7,062 bases of DNA from Bacteroidia bacterium (lineage in GTDB: Bacteria; Bacteroidota; Bacteroidia; Bacteroidales; Tannerellaceae). The stretch covers positions 1-7,062 of the forward strand of contig BNTS01000138.1 in the NCBI GenBank assembly GCA_025996775.1, written 5' to 3'. Both the position numbers and the translations under genes were made by a program. The notes under the pieces were generated by a model, which saw nothing but the letters and a program-made list of their open reading frames with translations, did no database searches and was not told the DNA's origin. This document shows positions 1 through 7,041 of the stretch, piece after piece. The number at the start of each line of letters is the position of its first letter. The first letter of the stretch is position 1.

Positions 1-125
1 GAATTTATAATGTTAATATTTGTTGACAAAACAAAGAGCTTTATACGCAAAAACTCTTATGTTTTACTCTACTGGGGGATACTTTTCAATTATTTAAGTG
101 GACTACTTTTCAATTATTATTTACA
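1..125 (+). mobile_element. IS21-type insertion sequence, terminal part only (body off the left edge)
   Basis: The last 50 bases (76-125) are a near-perfect inverted copy of 6937-6985. The tip reads ...TTATTTACA, so the element ends in CA. Two copies of the 12-mer TACTTTTCAATT lie at 80-91 and 104-115, 24 bases apart. Repeated internal motifs beside a TG...CA tip are typical of IS21-family ends, where the transposase IstA binds several sites. Similarity to the other end stops inside about position 76, as expected if this is the opposite end (right versus left) of the same kind of element. No istA or istB coding sequence can be recognised in 1-75, so the family call rests on the architecture of the ends only. 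The boundary at 125/126 is inferred from where the match to the other end stops. Confidence 0.72.
76..125 (-). repeat. Terminal inverted repeat, left partner of 6937-6985
   Basis: Read on the minus strand from 125, the first 31 bases are identical to the + strand from 6937. After a one-base length difference, the next 17 bases, ending in TATCCC, are identical again. Each partner contains two copies of AATTGAAAAGTA. Confidence 0.9.
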
Positions 126-136
126 GTAAGAATAAG

Positions 137-165
137 AAAGAGCCATCGAAAACGGCTCTTTTTTT
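137..165 (+). terminator. Rho-independent terminator
   Basis: A perfect 8-bp stem AAAGAGCC / GGCTCTTT (137-144 with 154-161) closes a 9-base loop and runs into seven T on the + strand. It starts only 11 bases after the IS tip, with no + strand gene between, so its original gene must lie left of the IS or was removed by it. It would now stop transcription leaving the IS. The minus-strand side is only moderately T-rich (CTTTCTTATTC), so it may also act weakly as terminator for the ATP-binding protein gene, which ends about 240 bases away at 403. Confidence 0.8.
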
Positions 166-190
166 GTTTCTATGTGGAATTGAAAACAAA

Positions 191-395
191 ATTATGGTAA
201 ACTGCAAGAGTCGGTTATATTTGTAATTATGGAAACCAATTTTCATTTATGGAAAACTGCAAGAAATAATATCATATTGATTTTGAATTATATAACTAAA
301 TAAGACGTTAATTGAAACTTCGATTAAAGGGAAATATGGAAAACTGTATGACGTAGAATTTGGAAATGCAAACTGCAAATATGGAAAACTGAATA
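191..395. repeat. Cluster of degenerate ATGGAAAACTGCAA repeats in a gene-free AT-rich stretch
   Basis: Five or six imperfect copies of one short motif occur in the same orientation: ATGGTAAACTGCAA at 194-207, ATGGAAACCAA at 229-239, ATGGAAAACTGCAA at 249-262, ATGGAAAACTG at 336-346, a scrambled TGGAAATGCAAACTGCAA at 361-378, and ATGGAAAACTG at 382-392. Several are about 20-25 or 35 bases apart. The stretch 166-402 has no convincing ORF. The cluster ends about eight bases before the stop codon of the minus-strand gene at 403. Possible readings are the multi-site end of a decayed IS21-like element, a protein-binding array, or simple duplications; the sequence does not decide between them. Confidence 0.6.
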
Positions 396-402
396 GCAAC
401 TT

Positions 403-2085
403 TTATTCATATTTTTTCTTCAGGTCGCTTATAACAGATACAAGCATTTGGTCACTATTCAAATGTACATATTTTGAGGCAATTGAATAGGACGTACCTC
501 TGCCTTGACCTTCGCTCGTTATGATTTCGTCTTTCAATAATTTGGGCAACAGGTTTTTAAGTTGATTGCGGGTTAATGAATCAGATAAATCCTGTTCCAT
601 ATCGCTTATTCTTTTCTTGTTGCCTTGCAGGGATAATAAAATATGCTCAACATCTCCTGCGATATATTGCTCTCCTATTTTGGAGGGTTTGTTGGCAATC
701 CTGAAATAATCGTCGGACAGAATATATTTCAAGCCGCTTCTTTCTACATTTTTTACCAATCCCGCCTGTTTCAACTGTTCGATGGTTTCGAAATGAATGT
801 TTATGATGTTTCCGTTTCTTATTTCCGACAGAGCTATTACCTGTTCTGCGCTTAAAATATGATTTGTCCTGTTGCGGTATTGCCGGATAAAAACGGCAAA
901 ACTTTCATCTGCGATTTGTGTCCGTATTCTTAACGTTACCTGATAAGGATTTGTCCTCGTATAATCGGGTTTTTGTTTGCCTTCGGCAAGCGTTTCCGAA
1001 TATATTTTATCAACACCCTGTCCTGAACGCTCAACTAAACCTGTCTTTTCCAGCACATCGGCAATCAGTTTGTTTCGCGGGGTACTGCTGACTGTGAGAA
1101 TATTATCAATGGAAACCCCTTTCGGAAAACCGCCCGGATTGATTATTTCAATCATTTGCGGGTATTGTTTTATCACAACATCACTTGTCAGGGTATAATC
1201 GCGATGGGCATAACTGTTTAATATACTTTCTCTTACAACTTCTCTGTTGAAATCATATATGTTATATACAACCAAACCCGCTTGAATGGGGTGGTTGAGA
1301 TTTAATGTCGGCTGGTCAATCAAATTCCAGGCAGAATCAATTCCCGTGATAAAAGGTTCGGTAATTGTTTGCCGACGGTCGTAATGAATTTGAGTTTCGG
1401 TATTCCTGTACTCCCAAATTATCCGGCTTTGGGGCAGATACCGGTCTATCGTATCGGATTTTCCAAGCAGTATCAACGCGGCATAAGTCAGTTTGCCATT
1501 GATTGCAAGTTGCAAATCGGACAGCATACGTTCATCCCTGATTTGCAGGAAAGAAGGATTTTTTTGTTTGTCGGCATACAAAATCTTCATTGTCTCTACT
1601 GCCTTTTTATCCAAATCCTCAAAAGTCGGCCCCTCGCAAATTGTAGCAGAAAAATCCGGCTCCTGTTCCTGAATGATAGAATGATACATCTCGTCTGACA
1701 TTCTCGTCAAACTTTCGCCTACGCGCATAAGTGGTACATCTTCAAAATACAGCACTTTGCCAACCGGTCGGGACGGAATTTTTATAACCAGGACTCTTTT
1801 CTCATTGTCAAAAAGTGTTTCGGTTTTTATCCTGACTTTCAAGTCTCTATAAACATCCTGTTCCAATTTTCCTTCCTTACCTTCAAAAGCCTGCGACCCG
1901 CAAACCTCGTGTGGCGATGCCTCCTTAATGCCAAAGACAAGGTAGCCGCCGCCCTCGTTGGCAATGGCAGAAACGTAGCCCAAAACGCTTTTCCTGCCCG
2001 AATTGTAGGCATATTGCGTTTTAGCCTGCTTAAATTCTACCTTGTCCTCCGATTCACGAAGGTGTATAAGTTCTTGAACAGTCAT
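403..2085 (-). CDS. AlbA_2 (Schlafen-type) / GHKL ATP-binding protein, putative transcriptional regulator
   Basis: The protein has 560 residues from the ATG at 2083-2085. Residues 11-130 form an AlbA_2 (Schlafen AAA_4-type) nucleic-acid-binding domain, with EFKQA at 17-21, NEGGGYLVFGI at 43-53 and RVGESLTRMS at 121-130. Residues about 270-390 match the ATP-binding C-terminal domain of the family (HATPase_c_4): N-box REVVRESILNSYAHRDY at 281-297, NPGGFP at 316-321, ERSGQG at 352-357. The rest (about 410-540) looks like winged-helix DNA-binding segments. The family (COG2865-like) is common in accessory regions of Bacteroidota and is usually annotated as a putative regulator; target and ligand are unknown. 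The frame stays open upstream to a TTG at 2157, but the promoter at 2109-2140 lies inside that extension and the A-rich leader AATATCAA precedes the ATG, so the ATG is preferred. The gene looks intact, is probably cytoplasmic, and lies downstream of the broken rteC-like gene without overlap. Confidence 0.9.
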   Translation of the reverse strand: MTVQELIHLRESEDKVEFKQAKTQYAYNSGRKSVLGYVSAIANEGGGYLVFGIKEASPHEVCGSQAFEGKEGKLEQDVYRDLKVRIKTETLFDNEKRVLVIKIPSRPVGKVLYFEDVPLMRVGESLTRMSDEMYHSIIQEQEPDFSATICEGPTFEDLDKKAVETMKILYADKQKNPSFLQIRDERMLSDLQLAINGKLTYAALILLGKSDTIDRYLPQSRIIWEYRNTETQIHYDRRQTITEPFITGIDSAWNLIDQPTLNLNHPIQAGLVVYNIYDFNREVVRESILNSYAHRDYTLTSDVVIKQYPQMIEIINPGGFPKGVSIDNILTVSSTPRNKLIADVLEKTGLVERSGQGVDKIYSETLAEGKQKPDYTRTNPYQVTLRIRTQIADESFAVFIRQYRNRTNHILSAEQVIALSEIRNGNIINIHFETIEQLKQAGLVKNVERSGLKYILSDDYFRIANKPSKIGEQYIAGDVEHILLSLQGNKKRISDMEQDLSDSLTRNQLKNLLPKLLKDEIITSEGQGRGTSYSIASKYVHLNSDQMLVSVISDLKKKYE

Positions 2086-2108
2086 TTGATATTTTGATTT
2101 TGCGCCCG

Positions 2109-2140
2109 CAAAATTACTCAAAATCCCGCAACTGTGCAAA
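2109..2140 (-). promoter_or_regulatory. Bacteroides-type sigma-70 promoter for the ATP-binding protein gene
   Basis: On the minus strand TTTG (2137-2140) is followed after 20 bases by TAATTTTG (2109-2116), a full match to the known Bacteroides consensus TTTG / TAnnTTTG with normal spacing. Transcription would start near 2102, leaving a leader of about 17 bases before the ATG at 2085. This gives the gene expression independent of the upstream rteC-like remnant and argues against the TTG start at 2157. Confidence 0.7.
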
Positions 2141-2169
2141 CAATTATAAACAATCAAATTACAATAACC

Positions 2170-2788
2170 TCATTTCTTTGCCGGTTTGCTGTCCGCGTCC
2201 GCCATCCGTTGAATGAGCTGCTTTTTCGCTTCGTCCAGAAATGAGGTGCGGTCGCCCTTTTTGCGGTTTTTGATACTCGTAAAATACAGCGAAAAGTCCT
2301 TTACGTCAAGTCCGAAAATGTTGTTGAAAACATCAAACAGGGCTTTCAGCGTAACTTTTTCGTCACCGGTATTCAGTACGCCCTGCAAGGCATAAACCCA
2401 CTCGACATAATCCACGATTTTAGCCGTCCATTTCAACGGTTTACGTGTTCGCCGGACAGCCGCAAACGGGCAGTTTGCAACGTTTTGCTCCGCAAGCAAT
2501 TGCTTCTCCGTCCATTCAATCTGTTCGTTAACGAGTTGAATTGCTTTATGCAGACAAGTTGATACATTTTTTTCCCGATACCCCTGTTAAAGACTCCAGT
2601 TCAACGCGGGTATGAACGAGTGAGTTACGATATGCTGCCTTGTCGATTACGGCAGCATCTTCCTGATATACGAGCATGGCAAATTCGTCATACTGATTCT
2701 GTAATACTTGGGCGTCGATGTCGATACCCTTTTGTGAAGCCTCCTGCAACAGGAAATAGAACTTCGGTGAAATGAATTTCTTTTTCAT
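2170..2788 (-). pseudogene. RteC-domain protein gene, broken by a frameshift
   Basis: The two halves are in different frames. The first starts at the ATG at 2788 (MKKKFISPKFYFLLQEA...) and runs 80 codons to a TAA at 2546-2548. The second runs in the +1 frame to the TGA at 2170. Its C-terminal part (LKWTAKIVDYVEWVYALQ..., then DVFNNIFGLDVKDFSLYFTSIKNRKKGDRTSFLDEAKKQLIQRM in substance) matches the C-terminal domain of RteC, a regulator of tetracycline-induced excision and transfer in Bacteroides conjugative transposons. The halves join at a run of seven A (2567-2573). Reading six A there gives one continuous protein of about 205 residues through ...GKNVSTCLHKAIQLVNEQ. The second half has no ATG start of its own: its first Met is near the C-terminus, and an in-frame TAA lies just upstream of the A run. 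The N-terminal half is not recognised separately. Possible causes are a real mutation, a homopolymer sequencing error, or slippage. Confidence 0.75.
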
Positions 2789-2813
2789 TTTTTTTGATAT
2801 TTAATGGGTTGAT

Positions 2814-2859
2814 AAAAAAAGACAGGGAGGTTGCCCGAAATGCCGGACAACCTCCCTGT
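2814..2859 (-). terminator. Strong rho-independent terminator of the repeat-protein gene
   Basis: A perfect 12-bp stem ACAGGGAGGTTG / CAACCTCCCTGT (2822-2833 with 2848-2859), with a loop that can add a short CCG/CGG helix, is followed on the minus strand by seven T (2814-2820). It lies 27 bases after the stop of the large gene and 26 bases before the start of the rteC-like gene, so these two are probably separate transcription units. No clear promoter for the rteC-like gene is visible between them. Confidence 0.9.
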
Positions 2860-2886
2860 TCAATTATTTCCAGTTATTTTTCTGTG

Positions 2887-5800
2887 TCAATATACGACTT
2901 TTACCGCCGCATTGCCTGATGTAACGATATACACGCCGCGAATGCCCAGATTGATGTCTGCCTTATCCTCACGTGCAACGCTTTGATATACCAGGGTGCC
3001 GGAAATGCCGTATATACTCCACGCCTTGCCCACAGTCAAGCCGCTGACGTGTAGCGTGCCGTTTTGAACGTAGGCTTTCAGCGTTTTTGCCTGCATTTCT
3101 TCGATACCCGTAGGCGTTACCGTATAAACGATTTCCACCGATACAGGCGTGATGCCTTCGCCGCTGACCGTCAGGGTTGCCGTGTATGTTCCCGCTGCAA
3201 GGCCTGTGCGGGGTGTAATCGCAATGTTCGCTTCGCCGCCTGCTGCCAGACTGTTTACGGTCGCCTGTGAAAGCGTAAACACATCTGCGTTTGCGCCTGA
3301 AAGGGCGAGTGTCAAATCGCCGGTTTCCACGTTGCCGGTATTGATAATCCGCGCCGTCAGGCCGCCTATCAGCAACAGTTCAATGCGTTTTACCGGTGTG
3401 GAAACGTGCGGTATGGCTACGATTACGCCGGTCGAAACGATTGCCGTGAGCTTGGTTGCGCCCCGTTCCAGACTGACGGTGAACGCGAATGAGCCGTTTG
3501 TGCCGTCCGGTAATGCTTCCGTGCCTGCTACTGCCGGTGTGATAGCGGTTATCGCCACGTCGCCGACGATGGACGGCTGCGCCGACTTGACTTGCAGGCC
3601 GTGCGACTGTCCGAAGAGTACATTCAACGTATTGACTAACCATGTCCTGACACTTGCCGCATCGTTGCCTGTTGCCTGCGCGATGCGGAATGTTCCGCCT
3701 TCGATGGCTGCTTTCGCTGCTTCAACGGCTTCTTTGTCCAATTGCGCCTGCGTTTTCTTGAATGTCGCATTGACGGTTACGTTTGATGCGGGCATTGTGA
3801 AGATGCGGGTATTGCCTGTGCCGGACAGGGTTACGGACGGCGTTGCCGTGATAGCGTCGAGTTCGTAGCCTGCATTGGGTGAAATGGTCAGCGTGACGGT
3901 TGTGCCTGCGGTCGCAATCGTTTTGTCTGCCGATACCGTTCCGCCGGTTGTTGCGCCAATCGTTACGGCATAAGTCGGGGCAATATAGGCTGTTGCCGTA
4001 ATTGTTCCGTTTATGCCTGCGGTAGTCAGTGTCGCGCCGATTCCTTTTTGCAGGAAAACGGTGAACGTAAACGAGCCGTTTGTTCCCGAAGGATTGCCCG
4101 CGTTTCCTGCCACAGCCGCTGTAAAGTTGCCAAGCGTAATATCGGAAGCGGATACTGTAATTCCGGTTGCGCTCATGCCTGCAAGGGCGTTGACTTGCGC
4201 CGCCAGCCATGTTTTAACAGCCGCTTCGGTATTTGCCGTCGCCTGCGCTACCGTTACATTGTTCATGTCTTCGATAAGCCCTTTGGCTGTTTCCACTGCC
4301 GACTGGTCGGCTGTCTTTTTGAAGGTGGCATTTACCGTAACGTTATAGGTTGGCATATTGAATGTGCGGGTGTTGCCCGTACCGTTCAATGCAACGGACG
4401 TATTCGCATCGCCGTCCTTGTGAGCCAAAATTGCATCCAATTCATATCCCGTAGCAGGTGAAACGGTCAGCGTTACGGCTGTATTTTCTGCGACCGGATT
4501 TGCCGGATTAGCCGATACCGTTCCGTTGGTAGTCGTAGCTATATTTACCAGATGTGTTGCCGGAGGCGTGTAAGGCGTAGCCGTAACCGTCAGCGTCAGT
4601 TGTTTAGTCGTCTGCTGCGTACCGCCGCCCTTGTTCAGGTTTACCGTAAAGGTATAGCTGCCGTTTGTGCCCGCCGGTTTACCTTCGTTTCCTGCGGTTG
4701 CCGGAGTAAAGTTTCCGGGTACAACGGCCGTCGTTACGCCGTTCAGGTTCAGTCTGCTGATAATCGCTTCCACTGCCGCTGTTGCCGCCTCCGCATCGGG
4801 TACGTTTGCCTGCGTATCCGTATAGCTTGCGCCTTCTATTGCCGCTTTTGCCGCTGCAATGTCGTCGTTGTCCTGCGTCGCATCGTAAGGCGTGGCGGTA
4901 ACTATTCCGTTTTTACTTGCGGTAGTCAGTGTCGCGCTGTTTCCTTTTTTCAGGGAAACGGTAAACGCAAAGCCGCCGTTTGCTCCCGAAGGATTGCCTG
5001 TGTTTCCTGCCACAGCCGCTGTAAAGTTGCCAAGCGTAATATTTGCCGCCGCCACTGTAATACCCGTTGCGCTCATGCCCGGAAGGGCGTTGATTTGCGC
5101 TGCCAGCCATGTTTTAACAGCCGCTTCGGTATTTGCCGTCACCTGCGCTACCGTTACACTGTTCATGCTTCCAATAAGCCCTTTGGCTGTTTCCACTGCC
5201 GACTGGTCGGCTGTCTTCTTGAAGGTGGCATTTACCGTAACGTCATATGTTGGCATGGCGAATGTGCGGGTGTTGCCCGTGCCGTTCAATGCAACGGACG
5301 TATTCGCATCGCCGTCCTTGTGAACCGAAATTGCATCCAATTCATATCCCGTTGCGGATATGATTGTCAGCGTTACGGTAGTGTTTTCTGCAACCGGATT
5401 AACAGGATTTGCCGATACCGTTCCGTTGGTCGTCGTAGCGATATTTACCAAATGTGTCATCGGAGGCGTATAAGGCGTAGCCGTAACCGTCAACGTCAGT
5501 TGTGTAGTCGTCTGCTGCGTACCGCCGCCCTTGTTCAGTTTTACTGTGAAAGTATAGCTGCCGTTCGTGCCGGACGGACTACCCGCATTTCCTGCAACTG
5601 CCGGAGTAAATACACCATCAATGACAGTGGTTGTTACGCCGTCGTTCAGATTTAATGTACTGATAATCGCTTCCACTGCCGCTTTTGCTGCTGTCGCATC
5701 GGGTACGTTTACCTGCGTTTCCGTATAGGTTGCGTTTTCAACCAACTGTTTTGCCGCCGTAATATCGGCGTTGTCCTGCGTCGCGTCGTAAGGCGTTGCC

Positions 5801-6987
5801 GTAATCGTTCCGTTTTTGCCTGCGGTCGTTACCGTCGCGCTGTTTCCCTTTTGCAGGGAGACGGTGAACGTAAACGAGCCGTTTGTTCCCGGCAGGTTGC
5901 CCGCGGTTCCCGCTGTCGCTGCCGTGAAGTTGCCGAGCGTAATATTTGCCGCCGTCACTGTGATGCCGGTTGCGCTCATGCCCGGAAGGGCGTTGATTTG
6001 CGCCGCCAGCCATGACTTGACGGCAGCTTCGGTATTTGCCGTTGCCTGCGCTACCGTTACATTGTTCATGCCTTCGATTGCAGTCTTCGCCGCTTCTACC
6101 GCCAACTGGTCGGCTGTCTTTTTGAATGTAGCATTTACCGTAACACCATACGCTGGCATATTGAATGTGCGGGTATTGCCCGTGCCGTTCAATGCAACGG
6201 TTGTAGCCGTTTCGCCGTCCTTATGAGCCGTAATCGTATTCAGTTCATAACCGGTTGCCGGATTGATGGTCAGCGTGACGGTTGCGTTTTCTGCGACCGG
6301 ATTGGCCGGATTAGCCGATACCGTTCCGTTGGTCGTTGTAGCGATATTCACCAGATGTGTTGCCGGAGGCGTATAAGGCGTAGCCGTAACTGTCAGCGTC
6401 AGTTGTGTAGTCGCCTGCTGCGTACCGCCGCCCTTGTTCAGTTTTACCGTAAAGGTATAGCTGCCGTTTGTGCCGGATGGATTACCTGCATTTCCTGCGA
6501 CTGCCGGAGTAAAGTTTCCGGGTGCAACGGACGTCGTTACGCCGTTCAGGTTTAACGTGCTGATAATCGCTTTTACTGCCGCTGTTGCCGCCTCCGCATC
6601 GGGTACGTTTGCCTGCGTATCCGTATAGCCTGCGCTTTCTATTGCCGCTTTTGCCGCTGCAATGTCGGCGTTGTCCTGCGTCGCGTCGTAAGGCGTGGCG
6701 GTGATTGTCAGCGTCAGTTGTTTAGTCGTTTGCGGCGTTCCACCGCCCTTGTTCAGGTTTACCGTAAACTTGTAGCTGCCGTTCGTTCCCGAAAGTTTGG
6801 TTGCCGTTCCTGCAACTGCTGACGTGAATGTACCGTCAATGACGGTTGTCGTTACGCCGTTCAGGGTCAATAAGTCTATAAGAGCTTCCACTTTCGCTTT
6901 TGCTGCTGCCGCATTGGGTACGTTTGCCTGCGTATCTGTAAATAATAATTGAAAAGTAGTCCACTTAGTAATTGAAAAGTATCCCAC
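2887..6987 (-). CDS. Large secreted/surface repeat protein with T9SS sorting domain, 5' end cut off by an IS
   Basis: The open frame has 1366 codons from a GTG at 6987, but the first 17 residues (MGYFSITKWTTFQLLFT) are translated IS end. Native sequence begins at about 6936 with DTQANVP, which recurs inside the protein as YTDTQANVP (121-129, 722-730). The signal peptide and true start are missing. Order: module A (18-100); then three super-repeats (101-400, 401-701, 702-1001), each module A, an InlB-like repeat (as 209-290: NGTVSANP...GYEL...FNMP...VTVNATFKK) and module B; then a fourth InlB-like repeat (1004-1078), a last B (1079-1198), an Ig-like segment (1199-1292) and a C-terminal region (1300-1366) with the NGxLxVxGL, IYGISGxLVY, GVYIV and KVVY pattern of T9SS type A sorting domains. 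Such proteins are normally exported through the outer membrane and anchored at the surface. Ligand and function are unknown; adhesin-like is only a guess. The low-complexity composition (A, T, N, G, V) suits an extracellular repeat protein. It is probably nonfunctional as a surface protein in this allele. Confidence 0.85.
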   Translation of the reverse strand: MGYFSITKWTTFQLLFTDTQANVPNAAAAKAKVEALIDLLTLNGVTTTVIDGTFTSAVAGTATKLSGTNGSYKFTVNLNKGGGTPQTTKQLTLTITATPYDATQDNADIAAAKAAIESAGYTDTQANVPDAEAATAAVKAIISTLNLNGVTTSVAPGNFTPAVAGNAGNPSGTNGSYTFTVKLNKGGGTQQATTQLTLTVTATPYTPPATHLVNIATTTNGTVSANPANPVAENATVTLTINPATGYELNTITAHKDGETATTVALNGTGNTRTFNMPAYGVTVNATFKKTADQLAVEAAKTAIEGMNNVTVAQATANTEAAVKSWLAAQINALPGMSATGITVTAANITLGNFTAATAGTAGNLPGTNGSFTFTVSLQKGNSATVTTAGKNGTITATPYDATQDNADITAAKQLVENATYTETQVNVPDATAAKAAVEAIISTLNLNDGVTTTVIDGVFTPAVAGNAGSPSGTNGSYTFTVKLNKGGGTQQTTTQLTLTVTATPYTPPMTHLVNIATTTNGTVSANPVNPVAENTTVTLTIISATGYELDAISVHKDGDANTSVALNGTGNTRTFAMPTYDVTVNATFKKTADQSAVETAKGLIGSMNSVTVAQVTANTEAAVKTWLAAQINALPGMSATGITVAAANITLGNFTAAVAGNTGNPSGANGGFAFTVSLKKGNSATLTTASKNGIVTATPYDATQDNDDIAAAKAAIEGASYTDTQANVPDAEAATAAVEAIISRLNLNGVTTAVVPGNFTPATAGNEGKPAGTNGSYTFTVNLNKGGGTQQTTKQLTLTVTATPYTPPATHLVNIATTTNGTVSANPANPVAENTAVTLTVSPATGYELDAILAHKDGDANTSVALNGTGNTRTFNMPTYNVTVNATFKKTADQSAVETAKGLIEDMNNVTVAQATANTEAAVKTWLAAQVNALAGMSATGITVSASDITLGNFTAAVAGNAGNPSGTNGSFTFTVFLQKGIGATLTTAGINGTITATAYIAPTYAVTIGATTGGTVSADKTIATAGTTVTLTISPNAGYELDAITATPSVTLSGTGNTRIFTMPASNVTVNATFKKTQAQLDKEAVEAAKAAIEGGTFRIAQATGNDAASVRTWLVNTLNVLFGQSHGLQVKSAQPSIVGDVAITAITPAVAGTEALPDGTNGSFAFTVSLERGATKLTAIVSTGVIVAIPHVSTPVKRIELLLIGGLTARIINTGNVETGDLTLALSGANADVFTLSQATVNSLAAGGEANIAITPRTGLAAGTYTATLTVSGEGITPVSVEIVYTVTPTGIEEMQAKTLKAYVQNGTLHVSGLTVGKAWSIYGISGTLVYQSVAREDKADINLGIRGVYIVTSGNAAVKVVY
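3985..6687 (-). repeat. Three tandem super-repeats of about 900 bp (300-301 codons) in the surface-protein gene
   Basis: Unit 1 is 5788-6687, unit 2 is 4885-5787 and unit 3 is 3985-4884. Each begins with the codons for DATQDN(A/D)DI. Units 1 and 3 have 300 codons; unit 2 has 301, with one extra residue in LNLNDGVTT. Long stretches are nearly identical in DNA, for example around 4500-4620, 5400-5520 and 6300-6420, so the array probably arose by recent tandem duplication. Inside each unit, modules A and B are diverged copies of each other, so duplication happened at two scales. Unit 3 departs at its end, where ATPYDATQ is replaced by ATAYIAPTY leading into the fourth InlB-like repeat. Confidence 0.9.
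6937..6985 (+). repeat. Terminal inverted repeat, right partner of 76-125
   Basis: These 49 bases match the reverse complement of 76-125 except for a one-base length difference and one mismatch just inside CCACTTA. The conservation of both 12-mers while the DNA further inside differs suggests they are transposase-binding sites. Confidence 0.9.
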
Positions 6988-7010
6988 TAAGTGTCTCGTT
7001 GTAGAGTTGG

Positions 7011-7041
7011 TAAAGATATTTACTATTCATTAGACTGCAAC
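7011..7041 (-). promoter_or_regulatory. Possible outward-reading promoter in the IS end
   Basis: On the minus strand GTTG (7038-7041) is followed after 19 bases by TATCTTTA (7011-7018), a one-mismatch fit to each half of the Bacteroides TTTG / TAnnTTTG consensus. A transcript would start near 7004 and reach the GTG at 6987 that opens the truncated repeat-protein frame. The match is imperfect in AT-rich DNA and could be chance. Confidence 0.3.

Noticed and set aside
23..47. Sigma-70-like TTGACA ... TATACG promoter in the left IS end
   Set aside because: The spacer is far too short, and the -10/-35 consensus of other bacteria is not the one used in Bacteroidota.
179..188. AATTGAAAAC as an extra IS terminal motif outside the left IS tip
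   Set aside because: It is a single short match in AT-rich DNA, on the opposite strand orientation to the sites in the adjacent IS end and without a flanking tip.
191..395. CRISPR array
   Set aside because: The repeats are short and degenerate, the spacing is irregular, and no cas gene is visible.
643..2097. Several + strand open frames of 60-110 codons opposite the ATP-binding protein gene
   Set aside because: They overlap a well-supported gene, have no family resemblance and show no upstream signals.
3149..3868. + strand open frame of 239 codons
   Set aside because: It is antisense to the Ig-like and last B segments of the repeat protein, with no domain or start context, so it is a shadow.
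4552..5655. Long + strand open frame (367 codons) opposite the repeat gene
   Set aside because: It is Cys/Arg-rich, has no recognisable domain, and recurs with the 900-bp repeat. It is an antisense shadow of the biased codon use on the minus strand.
3985..6687. Three separate genes or a phage tail-fibre cassette
   Set aside because: The frame is continuous with no internal stops, and it ends in a T9SS sorting domain; no phage genes are nearby.
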